Below, piece after piece: positions 1 through 11,587 of a stretch of DNA of 64,000 nucleotides. The stretch spans positions 413,476-477,475 of the forward strand of contig RDEW01000013.1 of the NCBI GenBank assembly GCA_011109175.1. Reading direction: 5' to 3'. The DNA comes from Dicyema japonicum. Taxonomy: Eukaryota > Dicyemida > Rhombozoa > Dicyemidae. Made by a program: the position numbers and the translations under genes. The stretch's first letter is position 1, and every line of letters starts with the position of its first letter. The notes beneath the pieces are model-generated. The model was not told the DNA's origin. It saw only the letters and a list, made by a program, of their open reading frames with translations, and searched no databases.

Positions 1-1966
1 GAAATGCTTTGTGCTCTACTTTTAGCTTTTTGAGTAGACGCAAATGATTTTCCCAAAGACTGAAACTTTTGAATGCCATATCCTTGACGCGGATTTCTCT
101 TGTCTGCACTTAATGATTGATTCGGTATGATTGAGGTCCCAATAACCTTTTCTATTAGCTCAGTCTTGTCAATATCATTTGGCAAACTGTCCAACGTCTC
201 AAGTTCTGACTTTATACCCTTTTGACGGGTTGAATCAAGCTTTGAGTACATAATTGAAGCATCTTTAGGAAAGTATGAAGCAAAACTCCAAAAGGCTCTA
301 TTATGAGATTACCGATTTACTTTCTGCCAAATGCTCTAACTTGGGAGTCAGAATCTTCAATTGTCTTTTGGATAGTATTTTGAACTACATTAAGGCACTT
401 CTCCCATATTTGGACAGACCATGTGTTTATTACACAATTCATCAACTCACTAGCGCATCTCCTAATAGGAGCTGACTTATCATCAATGGCCGTGCATAAT
501 ATTGGTATTAGTTTATAAGATTTTGTATTCTAAATAATATTAAATGATTATAAAATACATTTATGACAAAATTAGCACAGATAATGCAGGATGAAGAGAC
601 CACTTTGGCACTGTTTTGAACAAGATGAAGGATAGTAGATAAAATCAATTCAGCCATACTAACAAATCTTCCTTCAAATCTGTCAGACATGAACCTAAAA
701 TATCAGAAATAACAACAAACGCGATTGTTATTGCCGATTCACGAACAACCTGTGATCGCAAATCACTGAGGGCAACCTTTATTGGCTGTGCCCAGGCACG
801 GAGACTTATTGCATCAAATAAATCTGTGCATGAGTGGTTCTCCACTAAATAACGAAGTTGTTTGAGCTATAATGAACAAAGCAAATAGTACAGAGAGTAC
901 ACGTGCCTCCCAATCAGCATTGTGGTTGCCTATTAATCCCTTCATTTTTAATAGTTTTTCATTCATGTCCTTACTCCCAGAACTCTAAAAGTCATCAAAC
1001 AACCAACCATAACAGGGACATTCTCACTAAAGGCTGTGAGAAACATTTGTTTGTCCAAAGCTCCGGCTTCTTTTACTAAGAATGAGAAGGTAAAAAACCA
1101 TCGGAAGTTGACGTTAATTTGGAGATAGATTTTGTCATAGGTTTGAGTTTTGTTACTTTCATAGGAGCATTAGTAGATGAGGTAGCAGAGAAATGCTTAT
1201 TTATTTGTGAAATCCTGAAATTAATATGAAATTACTTCTGAGCAGATAAATTTGAATTTTTGTTGACAATAGAACGCACTCGTGGGCCAAGGGATTGATA
1301 TGAAGTCACGAGTACTTCTATGGCAGCATTGTGAACGTCTAGAGAGGAATCATTAAGCATTCCACTGACAGAATTGACTAATTTGACGATTGGGTAGTCT
1401 TCTACCCCATGTCTGTTGAATATAAAAAGTTTACTTTTTGATGATTTCATTTACTGTGAGAAGGGACTGCTGTTTTATTCTGCTCAACCTGTGTGAAAAT
1501 GCAGACTCCAGAAGGCCAAGGATTGGCTGAATAAGTAAATAGAGGTACCTTAGGACCAGAGATATCAACCATGGCGAGAATAAGTTCACTCAGTTTTTCT
1601 TGAACAATAGCCCTTTGGTCGCCAAGTTTTTCAATGGCAGTTGTGACGACTAAAATAAGTGGTATGCTACCAATGAATAGGTGTGGTTTGAAAGAATTTT
1701 TCATTCTCTGAGATAATAGTAGGAGAATGTGAACAGCAGTGAGGGCGATCTTGTTCTTTAATGAAGACTACCTTGTGATTGCTGGAACGAAACCAGACAA
1801 CAATCCCATCAATGAGGATTTTGATATTGTCGCACATTATTGACAAAGTTTTATTTTTTAGGTGATTTATTAGTGCCGATCCGACAGTAGTTCTCACACT
1901 TATATCTGTGGACTGGACATCATTTAAGTACTGGTCGAGTGACATTCTAAATTTATTTATAACCAA
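1..1966 (-). CDS. CLASP: CLASP-family microtubule-binding TOG protein (N-terminal part, runs off the left edge)
   Basis: CLASPs bind microtubule plus ends through arrays of TOG (HEAT-like) domains and stabilise microtubules at the cortex, kinetochore and spindle. Read on the minus strand, exons joined across GT-AG introns of about 21-35 nt give TOG1 (from the ATG at 1966 or 1945 to about 1235), a Ser/Thr/Lys-rich linker (about 1210-1090), and TOG2 (about 1065-260). TOG1 contains the EKLGDQRAIVQEKL and LGPRVRSIV helices. TOG2 contains LSDLRSQVVRES, the most CLASP-like stretch. Clear introns include those at about 1759-1780, 1523-1544, 838-870 and 512-540. The reading frame is still open at position 1, in the post-TOG2 linker, so the C-terminal half lies outside the window. 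I see no frameshift. The family call rests on aligned order and spacing over two TOG domains, which makes XMAP215/CKAP5 unlikely. Confidence 0.88.
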
Positions 1967-3170
1967 GAACTTAAACCTTACAGATAAGATTTTATTTCTA
2001 TTTAAAAATTAATAATTAATTATTTTCTGTAAAATTAAATTCAATTTATTTACCGCTAAAATTAATGCAGATTATTCACATAATTTACTTACATAAACAT
2101 TATATTTTAAGGTTAATATTTTATATTTTCTGCAAGTCATGCTTTTTTATTTTCACAAATACAACTAAGTCTGGCAGAATATCATAATTTCCTTGGTTTT
2201 GAAGTCCGGTGAGTTTAGAATGTGAGAATTGTTAATGACTAATCAATCTATTAAACAGTCAACCGCTGAGACTGATGCAGCCATGACAGCTGGTTATTCA
2301 ATATTATATTGCTTTTGGAAAATTAATAATTAAAATGAGGTGTTATTAGAGACACATCTTTATAATTATTGACACTATTAATTTAAAGAATGGTCTTAAA
2401 AGTAAAACATAAATTACATAATTAACCATGGAAACTATATAGAAACAATATAACCACAAAACACAATTAAAAATATATAAAATAGGAAATTAGAATAACT
2501 TAAAAGACACATTGTTGACAATTTCATTTTTAAATTCAGTCTTAATCATGACTTTACTCTACGGGAGTTTACCGAGTCAGTGACGGATTCGTCATGTACA
2601 CGGACGCCCGGGTTATGTCATGCTTGTAATATGAGAATATGGAGAATGCGAGGAATCCCGAAAGGAATAGGCTATTGAGAGAGGATTAGATTGCCTAATC
2701 GTCACATATTTCTCTTAATTTAGAAGCGATTCTTTGTCTTTGAGTAAATCCCACTATTACTAAATGACATAGCAATCATAAAACGGAACCTGTTTCCTAC
2801 GATTTTACAGGAAACAATCAGATCGATTCCAAAAGTTAGCAACAGAAGGTACAAGTACCTTGTCATCCTAAAAGTAAAAAACATTGTAAAAGACTGAAAA
2901 TTCACAAGGAATATTGGGATCTCAAGAAAATACGAAAATATCATATTTGATTTATATGTAATTGGAAAATAGATATGGTTGGATGACTACAGGGAATTGA
3001 ACCTAATTTATTTGATTAATGTCCATTGATAATTTATGTCTATTGTATAATCAGGGGTCGCTAGTCTACTTTGCTTTATTTTGATAAAAGACATCAAAAA
3101 CCCAAAGTTCTGTACAAAATAAGTGTTGGATGAACGAAATATTCATGTTCAATTGAATGAACTTGGAGAA
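1967..3170. other. AT-rich spacer between CLASP and a LINE fragment
   Basis: This stretch lies upstream of the CLASP start and before the first recognisable LINE sequence. The first 550 bases are very AT-rich. A patch with more G+C lies at about 2570-2700. Positions 2720-2945 are open on both strands, and the plus-strand reading is rich in I, K and N. I recognise no family in either reading. A decayed transposon or an unidentified exon is possible. Confidence 0.4.
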
Positions 3171-4915
3171 CTATGTCAGAAGAATGGTTAATGTGATTAT
3201 TTGTATGTCACTACGAATGCTATAATAATCAAACTGGACATACACAATGCTTTCAATAGCATTCGCAGAGACAGAATCATAGAAGCTAACATCTCCAGGA
3301 TCCCGGAAATCAGCAGGATGGTGAAACTTGTATACGGCTCCCCATGTACCCTGATATTCGGGCAACACATAATCGAATCCAAGACCGGAGTTCAACAAGG
3401 TGACCCCTTTGGCCCTCTGCTCTTCGCCTTGGGTATTGACTGTGCAGCATCGACGATGCGAACTACATTGAACCTATGGTACCTGGACAACGCGACCGTC
3501 GGAGGTAATTGGGAACTTGTGATGGCGAAAGTCGAGTCTGCCATCCCTGCACTTGCGGCACTAGGGTTAAAACCGAACCCGCATAAATGTGAAATTATAA
3601 ATGTTGCTTGCGGAGAGGAAAAATCCTGCCGTGCAGTGGCCGCTATTTCTGCTCACCTCCGCGATGTCTCGGTTACCCAAATTGAAAATGCAATTTTTCT
3701 TGACTCTCCCCTACACTGCAATAATGTTCAGCTCTCCTGGAGGAAAAATACATTACTCCAACAATTCACATTAAATTTACAAACCTTGGACTCCCACATG
3801 GCTTTGTTCTTCCACAAGAATTTCCACGACTTCTTTTTTTACGGACATGAACTTTTTAAGAGCCATCGACGAGAAGCTGAGGACTGCCGTTAAAGAAACG
3901 CTTAACATTTCCTTTGATAAAACTGACTGGATCCAATGAAAACTACCTCTTCGCTACGGAGGAATCGGAATACGCTCACTACTGGAACTCGCCCTCCCGA
4001 CCTTCTTTTTCGACATATGCTTCCAGTAGTCTCACACGCCAGATCCTACACTACATTAACGAATCGGACGTTGAACCAGTGGTATGCATGTCTCTGGAAG
4101 TCTGGACACTACTGGGTATGGATTCCCAATGAACGCTAATAAACAACGAGAATGGGACAAGTTTTTATGCTCAAAGATTATAGAAGAGATAAAACCTGTG
4201 CTTGATCAGCATCGTCTTGCTCGTCTGCTGCATCGACGAACGAGAGTGGAGCATGGCTCGGAGCATTGCCATGTACTTCACTTGGGATACTACTGGATGA
4301 CGATGCGACGAGGATTGTGGATTCCTTCCGCCTCGGAATGGATGTTTGCACGATCCATCGGTGTAGATGTGGAGGAATGATCGACGCGAAAGGTTTTCAC
4401 GCTCTCTCCTGCCGGAGGAGTGCTGGAAGGAGTCCTAGATACGTCGCAATCAATGCAGTCATTGCTTGGGGACTTGAAACTGTCGGATTTCCTGTCCAAT
4501 TGGAGCCGCTTGGACTTGCTCGAGCTAACCGAAGACCGGACGGAACCACTTTCTTCCATGGGAGAGTAATAAATACCTTGCCTGGGACGCCACATGTGTC
4601 GATAGTCTCTCTCTCCAACCTCTGAACGACAACAACTGACCCAGGCTCAGCTTTGGAGAAAGCTGAGACCATAAAGATAAAAAATACGCATGTCTTGGAG
4701 GACAATTCATCTTCGAACCAGTGGCAGTCGAAAATAGAGGAATAATTGGAAGCTGGTCACTGACGTGCTAAACAGGATCGACTGGTTCATCGCGAAGAAG
4801 AAAAACGATAGGAGAGAAAGGAGTTGGCTCATTGAGCGCATTTCCTTGCAAATCGAGAGGGAAAATGCGTTTTCTATTATGAGAGCGGCCAGAAGTTGTT
4901 AACTGTTAGTTTTTG
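3171..4915 (+). mobile_element. 5'-truncated LINE copy (RT plus restriction-like endonuclease), family R copy A
   Basis: This non-LTR retrotransposon fragment starts near reverse-transcriptase motif A (KLDIHNAFNSIRR) and continues through motif B (TGVQQGDPFGPLLFAL, about 3390-3440) and motif C. Downstream, about 4260-4600 encodes the family's C-terminal nuclease: CRCGG, a Cys/His cluster and RRPDGTT, a PD-(D/E)XK-type core. The end (about 4790-4905) keeps the conserved C-terminal block that other copies share. Motif C reads YLDN instead of YLDD, which removes a catalytic aspartate. At least three frame changes split the ORF, so the copy is dead. It belongs to the same family as the copies at 11.6-14.3 kb and 30.6-33.7 kb, placed broadly with R2/NeSL/Hero-type endonuclease-bearing LINEs. 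Confidence 0.85.
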
Positions 4916-5040
4916 TGTTATAATTAATTGTTCATTTATAAAATGGATTACTTCCGAGATTGTCAAACGGTGTGCCGCTAACAAATTTGAATAAATTTAT
5001 TTACATTTTTTGAATAAAATAGATAACTCAATCGTCGTTC

Positions 5041-5680
5041 AAATGAAGATTTTTATTTGTCATTTGGATTTACATGCGATGATAAAAAGAAACTACCTCA
5101 ATGCCTAATTTGCATAAAAGTTTTAGAAAATGATTCTATGGTTCCTAGCAAACTAAATAGAAATTTTACTTCCAAGCATCCGGACTATTCCAAAAAATAT
5201 ACGGATTATTTTATGCATTTGAAAAAAACAACACAAGTATTATTTAGTTTTTACTATGTATTGTAGATCCAGTCAAATGTTGTTTGTGATACTTTTGTAA
5301 GCTCAACGGAATCATTGAAATGTTCACATCTGATTTCTGATTTAATAGAAAAAGAAATGGAACCTCATACCATTGACGAAAACTTGATAATCCATGCTTC
5401 TCGTATCACTGTTCTGACTATGTTTGGTCATAAATATAAACAAAAAAATAATGAAGATACATTTGTCAGATAACACTGTTTCTCGTCGGTTAAAAAGTCG
5501 GAGAATATTGAAAACAATTATTATTTTCTATTAAGGAAACTCGTTTTTCATTACAATTTGATGAATCCACAGACATTTCAGAATTGCACATTTGTTGGAA
5601 TTCATACGATTTGTCTATTTTGGAAAATTAATATAAATTTGCCCATTAAATTACCAATTTTTGTCCTAACTTGTACGTAT
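5041..5680 (+). mobile_element. Degenerate hAT-type (ZBED5-like) transposase remnant
   Basis: Positions 5057-5266 encode a BED-like zinc-finger start (PQCLICIKVL, then SKHP) typical of ZBED5/FAM200-like hAT transposases. In shifted frames downstream, about 5335-5600 encodes EPHTIDENLI, an LSDNTVSRR-like block and FSLQFDESTDIS, which are successive landmarks of the same family. Several stops and frame changes separate them and no terminal repeats are evident, so this is a broken copy. I cannot decide whether it was a transposon or a domesticated gene. Confidence 0.65.
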
Positions 5681-6325
5681 CAGAAAAAAAATTATTTTTT
5701 TATTTTTTAATGTGTGGCGTGGATTAATTTTTTAAGATTAGTGTACCGCGAGAATTATTTTCTGAAATCCTCTGGATTACCTTATAATTGTTTGTAAACT
5801 ATTTGAATATATGATTTAGACGTAGGCACAATTAGCTTATTAGAACATATCCTGTTGTAAACCTGGTTGACTGGACCACCAGGAAGATCTATCCATACGG
5901 TGACAATTAGACCATCTCCACGAAATGATGAAAACACAGTTTGGTCATAACTCTTGTGACATCATGCAGAAATAAATTGAACAGTTTTGGTTATAGTAGT
6001 TGGCATGCAGAACTTCATTTATAATAACTGAGATCTTATATACAGAACTTTTTCATGTTCAGAGAAAATATTTGAATTCACAGTTCGGATGTGTCGTAAT
6101 GATGGATTAACAAATTATATGGAAAATATTAACAAACATTAACTTTGTTAAACCAAGTAATTTTATGAAACTTTTTATGTGGTAAAATTATTATATTAGA
6201 CTTTTGCAAGATCTTCAATTTTTGTAGATTCGAAGGCATCAAAAGTTTCATTTAATTCAAAATTCGGTGGTAACATCATCCAATCCCAGCCAAAAAGAGG
6301 TGTAGATTTGTTCGACTTTCTGAAG
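5681..6325. other. AT-rich region with no recognised gene
   Basis: No frame gives a recognisable protein family and no tRNA or rRNA signature is visible. It probably holds decayed transposon sequence, since it is flanked by a hAT remnant and by the 3' end of a LINE. Confidence 0.35.
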
Positions 6326-7668
6326 AATGATGTCTCAAATTATTATTATTATTGAACCAGAAAACCAACGTCATATCCAAAATAAACCAAATTCAGATGA
6401 TCCCAGCCTTCCTCAACAGTCTCCGCATCTTTTCTCGGTGTTCCGACTACGTTCCTGCGCATTTCCAATATGGACGGGGTCTGCATACTTGAGTCCTTCG
6501 CAGGGGCACTGTTCCAGTCGCCTCTATCATATTTTCTAGGTTTTACACGGGAATATTTCCTTAGTAGGTTTGCTGCCTTTACTTGAATGTTTCAGATCAT
6601 GTCCAAATTCGTTGCAGCAAGGTTAGATCTCCAGACATTATATTCGTTTCCTATTGTAGACTTGATGAACTGTTTATATATGACATCCAGTCCACTCAGA
6701 TCTTTGTTGTCTCTTAGGTTTCTCAAGAACACTTTCAGGAAGTTGATTTTCCTCGTACAAGTAAATAACATAATTTCGACATGTTTTGTAAAGGTTAAGA
6801 TGGTGTCAAAGGTCATTCCCAGGATTTTGTGGTATTTGTTTTGAGGGATATTCTTCCCATCCAGTGTGTCAATTGATACTTTTCCTAGTCTTCTGTTTGT
6901 CGTGAATAGGGTCAACACCGACTCCGGGCTAGCAGTCAATTGATTTTCCCAAAGCCATAAACTTAATTCATTCAGATTGTCCTGTATTCTTCTCGTTGCT
7001 TCGATGATACTCACATCCCTCGAAGCAATGACTATATCATCAGCATACGTTAATAATATGTCATCGTCCCCCTGAGGGAGTGGCAAGTCCATCATAACGT
7101 TGAACAATAGGGGGGATAATGGGGAGCCCTGGGGAACGCCATTTGCTGAAAGTCTCGATGCGGAACATCGATTGCCATAGTGTACTCGTCCTCGTCGACC
7201 ACTCGAGAACTTTCCTAACCATAATTTTAGGTATACGTCAATATTCGACGAATATATTTTGTGCGTGATAATCTTCTTCGAAACCAAGTCAAATACCTTC
7301 TGGATATCAATTGAGCATACAAGTGTCTTTTTCTGTTCTGATCTTTTGTCAAGGCCATCTGTTGTGAACTTTTTTAATGTATTTAGGGGTGTGAAAGTTG
7401 ATCGTCCCTCTTTAAAACCATGCTGAAAAATGGCATCCGGGAGGGAATGTCGTGTGAGTGTCATAACCATCATTTCTAAGCTACAAAAACCTGTAAGAAG
7501 CAGGGTCCTCCCTTGGTTTCCCAGGTTTCAGTATTAAATGAATATTCGAAAGTTTCCATAAACCCATATTGATCATTTCCACTAAGAAACAAAAATCATT
7601 CCCATTACAGATCACTTAGAAATTTGAGCTCTACAATTCCTCTCCCAAACTTACAATCCAGACAATAG
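6326..7668 (-). mobile_element. LINE family A copy 1 (reverse transcriptase)
   Basis: The minus strand holds an almost intact RT segment (7473-6592) with FQHGFKEGRST, motif A (VCSIDIQKVFDLVS), motif B (GVPQGSPLSPLLFN) and motif C (LTYADDIVIA), so all three catalytic aspartates are present. It is a Jockey/R1-type RT by motif style; I do not see its endonuclease. The 3' end, near 6340, carries ATT repeats on the plus strand, i.e. an (AAT)n tail on the element strand. A close paralogue lies on the plus strand at 53.3-55.0 kb, and the two align from the 5' break near 7665 to the tail. The C-terminal part after about 6600 contains stops. Confidence 0.85.
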
Positions 7669-8505
7669 TGTGTGGAATAGAGAGCAGCTCGGTAAACTAG
7701 CCTGGATTTTGGGCTCTGGTCTAATTAACCTTATTGTAGTCTCCTCGATTGCGGATAGTTTTAATGAGGAGGATCGTGAAATCTGCATTACCCACGAAGG
7801 ACTTGGATACGTCATCATTTGTCGGATAAATTGTTCATAAATAGTGGCAAGGCCACCAGTTTGGTCTTTAAGTGTTTTTGAAAGCATAAGTTACTTTGTT
7901 TTCGACATGTCGGATAAAGATGAAGTCCTAATCAAAGGTAACTCCCAGAATCTTCGGTGTTTTGTTGATAGGAATAGCCTCGTTCTTCATAAAGATTTTT
8001 GGTTCGACACAGAGCTGTCTTCTGTAAGTGATGAACAGCGTGACAGAGGACTTTATTGCTAATGTGTCGAGTCTCCGCTTCGAAAAGCCATAGTTCCAGC
8101 TTTTCAAGCATTTGTTGAACGGACTGAGTCGCTGATTGAATGCTTCTGTCCTTGAAGGCAAGAATGATATCGTCGGCATAGGAGAGGATTAGGCAGTTTT
8201 CATTACAGGTTTGTGGCATGTCGTTTATGTAGAGATTGAAGAGTTGAGGTGATAGTGAGGATCCTTGAGGGACTCCATTTGGTGTGAGACGGGATTTTGA
8301 CTTTATGTTATTGCAAATCAGTTGTCCACGTCTCCCACTAAGAAGTTGGCAGCGGCGCAGGCCTTCCTTATTGGTCCACCCATGAAGATAGGGAAAAGTG
8401 TGTTTCTTTTCTCCCAAATGCAACCACGTTGTCGGCGAGCCACATGACATTTTTCTGGAATAACAATACATGACCCAAAGACATTTCATTAGGTTAACCA
8501 ATTTA
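7669..8505 (-). mobile_element. LINE family B fragment (reverse transcriptase)
   Basis: Minus-strand ORFs (8501-7932 and 7887-7651) contain GVPQGSSLSPQLFN and LSYADDIILAF followed by conserved post-catalytic residues. The order and spacing match RT motifs B to C and the thumb. This is a different, more divergent lineage from the element that abuts it at about 7668. Part of the segment upstream of motif B is missing and several frames are broken. Related copies lie at 25.4-26.0, 34.2-36.4, 40.3-41.5 and 58.4-59.3 kb. Confidence 0.75.
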
Positions 8506-8698
8506 TAATTATATTATTAAACTTTTCAATTTTTAATGAAAAAATAAAAACAAACATATTGTGATATTAAACTAAAACTAACTCTGATTAAATATATTTT
8601 ATGTAAATATATCATAGTATACCAGTAATAAAATATTTATTAAAAATATTAAAAATAAATATTAAACAATTTCCATATTTATTAAACTTGTGTGTGGA

Positions 8699-11406
8699 AT
8701 GCTTTCGTCTTTGTTGAGAAGAGATTTGATTGGTTAGAATTATCGCTTTTTATAACATTACATTTAATTTCTGCTAATACAGCAACCTTTTAGGTAACTT
8801 TAAGCGTCTGTCTTCAGTCTCCACTTCAATCAAACCAGTCGGTACTTTATTTCCTCATATTTCTTAGCGGAATACCGGAATTTCACTGTTTCGAATGTCA
8901 ATGAAGTCGCTGTAATCAAAATCGACTGTCAGAATTCTTCAGTACCCTATTTTTCACCAAAGTAGACCAACATCCTCAACCAGGACACATTGAAGGAATT
9001 AGTCAGAGTGTTGGAAACCTGTTTTATGAACAAGAACGTTTATTCAATGGTCTTTATGTCTGCCAAGGAAAAATGTTTCATTGCCGGAGCCGATATTAAG
9101 TTTTTCTCTTACTCATTCTAGTCTCATACGAGATGTTAAAACTCCTGAAGAGGGTGCCATGGTTGCCAAATATTTACAGGAAGTCTACCAAGTTATGAGT
9201 GAGAGTCCCAAACCAATAGTCTCCGCTATTAATGGAGTCTGTCTTGGTGGTGGACTGGAGGTTCTCTGTTTTATGATTCTTTAGTTTGCCCTGGCTACTG
9301 ATTACAGAATCGCTGTCAATACACCAAACACACTTCTTAGCTTTCCAGAAGTCACGTTGGGATCCTCCCCGCGGCCGGTGGTTGTACTAGACTTCCTCGA
9401 CGGGTTATAAATAACAAATTAATCTCAGATTCCGTTGATAGACGCTGTTGAACTGATCACCTCAGGAAAACGTGTGAATGCCTTTAAAGGAAAGAAAATG
9501 GGTTTGGTGGACGAAATAGTTGACCCACTTGGACCAGGAGACAAATCAGAGTTTGAGAAGACTTCAGAATATCTCCAGGAATTATCTGTTGACATTGCAC
9601 GGTCTCTGGCAAACAGAGAGCAGCGTGGACTCTCTAAGGGTACAAAGAAGGTTGAGGGATGGTTCGAAAGTAAGTTACTCTTATAAATTTAGCCATAACT
9701 AAGTACTACCTACCTCCTTATCTACGGAATAAGGCTAACGATTACTTTTACGAGAAGATTGTTACTCCTAGAATACTAAAATCGACTAAGGGTAAGTATC
9801 CGGCACCACTTTTGGCTATTGAGGTAACATATGTGTTAATACTCAGTCCATTCGTCAAGCCACAGAAGTTGGTTTTTCAGAGGGTTTGGAAACAGAAGCT
9901 AAGGTTGTCTATTTCCCATATTATAGTCATTTGGACTTTTGGCCGTATCTAGAGAAGCTAAGAGCCTCATGAAAATATTTAGTAACCGCAAATGACTGTC
10001 GTAAGAATCCATACGGTAAACCTCAAATTCTGTTAGGTTGTTGGTTTCCATCAATCCGTTAGTAATATTGGAATGGTGGGAGCTGGACTTATGGGTGGTG
10101 GAATAGCGCATGTTTCCGCTGAGAATGGATTTAACTGCAGTCTATTTGATCTCTCTCCCGTGGCTGTTAACTCTGCACAAAACAAAATCGAATCTGACTT
10201 GAATACCAAACTAAGTAAAAAGCGGATTTCAATGTGAATATATATTTTTGATTACAGAGTCGAAAAGGGACTTATTATGGACAGAATTGTTACCATCATT
10301 AACGTTGAATGAATTTAAAAACACCCAATTAGTGGTTGAAGCTGTTGCTGAGAAACTTGAAGTGAAACATAAAGTTCTTCAAGAGATTGAAGCTGTATGG
10401 AGATAACCTAATTGTAGATTGTTAGTGATAACTGCATATTGGCCACTAATACATCAGCTCTTTCTATTGCCAAGGTAGCTGCTGCTTGTAAGAGGCCTGA
10501 ACGGGTTTTTGGAATGCATTATTTCTCTCCTGTTAATAAAATGGAACTATTGGAGATTGTCTACCATCCAGGGACATCGAAAGATGCTCTTTCAATTGCG
10601 TGTGATGTTGGACTAAGGCAAGGGAAGACTCTGATTACTGTCAAGGATTCTCCAGGATTCTATACAACCAGGATAATAATAACTGCCCTTTCTGAATGTT
10701 TTGATCTAATAGGGGTTGCTGGTTTATGGACGTGTTTAGAGTGGAGTTGAACCTGATAGAGTTAATAAGCTAACACTCAAATCTGGGTGGCCTCAAGGAT
10801 TTGTTGCACTCTCCGACTTGATAGGACTCGATGTTGCTTATTTGGCATACTCAACAATAGCTTCTGCATTTCCCCATATTGCCAGTCAGACAGCACAGGA
10901 GTTGTTGAGTCATATGGTGAATGGAGGATATTTGGGTTTTATTATTTTTGATTTTAGGCAAAAAAGTAAGTAAGGGATTTTACACATATAATAAAACCGG
11001 GAAAGCTAGTGGAATGAGTCCTTTTGCTATAAAGTCCATCAAGAAGTATTATGAAGGGAATCGTTCTTCGTTGTTTGTGTGCTTACTGTAGACTCTCTGA
11101 TGATGACATATCATTGAGAATATTTTTGAGGATGATGAATGAGGCTCACAGATGCTACGAAGAGGGGATTATTACATCAACTGTAATTAATATCCTTATT
11201 TGTTAGGCAGAAGGAGACATTGGAGCTGTATTTGGAATTGGATTCCCACCATTTATGGGAGGTTGTGATTTGGATTATTTTTAGGACCTTTCTCTGCTGT
11301 TGACTATCTGGGGAAAAGCAAGATAAAGGAATGCATGGAAAGGTTTGAATCCAGTTTTGGAACTTCATTCACTCCTTGCAAGACATTTAAGGATTCTTAC
11401 TCATAA
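8699..11406 (+). CDS. HADHA: Mitochondrial trifunctional enzyme alpha subunit (enoyl-CoA hydratase / 3-hydroxyacyl-CoA dehydrogenase)
   Basis: This protein runs the hydration and NAD-dependent dehydrogenation steps of long-chain fatty-acid beta-oxidation on the inner mitochondrial membrane. The start at 8699 gives a basic leader, MLSSLLRRDLIGNFKRLSS, that suits mitochondrial import; it needs a 61-nt first intron (8733-8793). The hydratase half shows CFIAGADI, the oxyanion loop NGVCLGGGLE and the SFPEV region with the second catalytic Glu. The dehydrogenase half shows the Rossmann motif GMVGAGLMGGGIA, NTSALSI, the catalytic His in GMHYFSP, and GDIGAVFGIGFPP near the C-terminus. About 16 introns, nearly all 21-26 nt, must be removed. 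Predicted length is about 750 residues, close to the animal family. Three one-base frame breaks (about 9363, 9990 and 10303) occur in otherwise conserved text. They look like sequence errors, but early decay cannot be ruled out. Confidence 0.93.
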
Positions 11407-11587
11407 CCATTAATCGTTGGTAAACTAACAGTTCGTTTAATAATATTAACTGACTTAATAAATTATTTTAATGTTAGGTCTTTTCAACAATTATTTAAAT
11501 ACAGATTTTTAACTGTATGACAAGTCAATAGGATCTTCTTTCGCTATATATTTTTATATGAGAAAAATATATTCTTTAAATAAATAA

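Noticed and set aside
9899-10111. Minus-strand ORF inside HADHA
   Set aside because: It overlaps HADHA exons and introns and has no recognisable product; a shadow ORF.
8699-11406. HADHA pseudogene
   Set aside because: Only three one-base breaks occur while about 16 tiny introns keep good splice sites and all catalytic motifs persist; sequencing error is the simpler reading.
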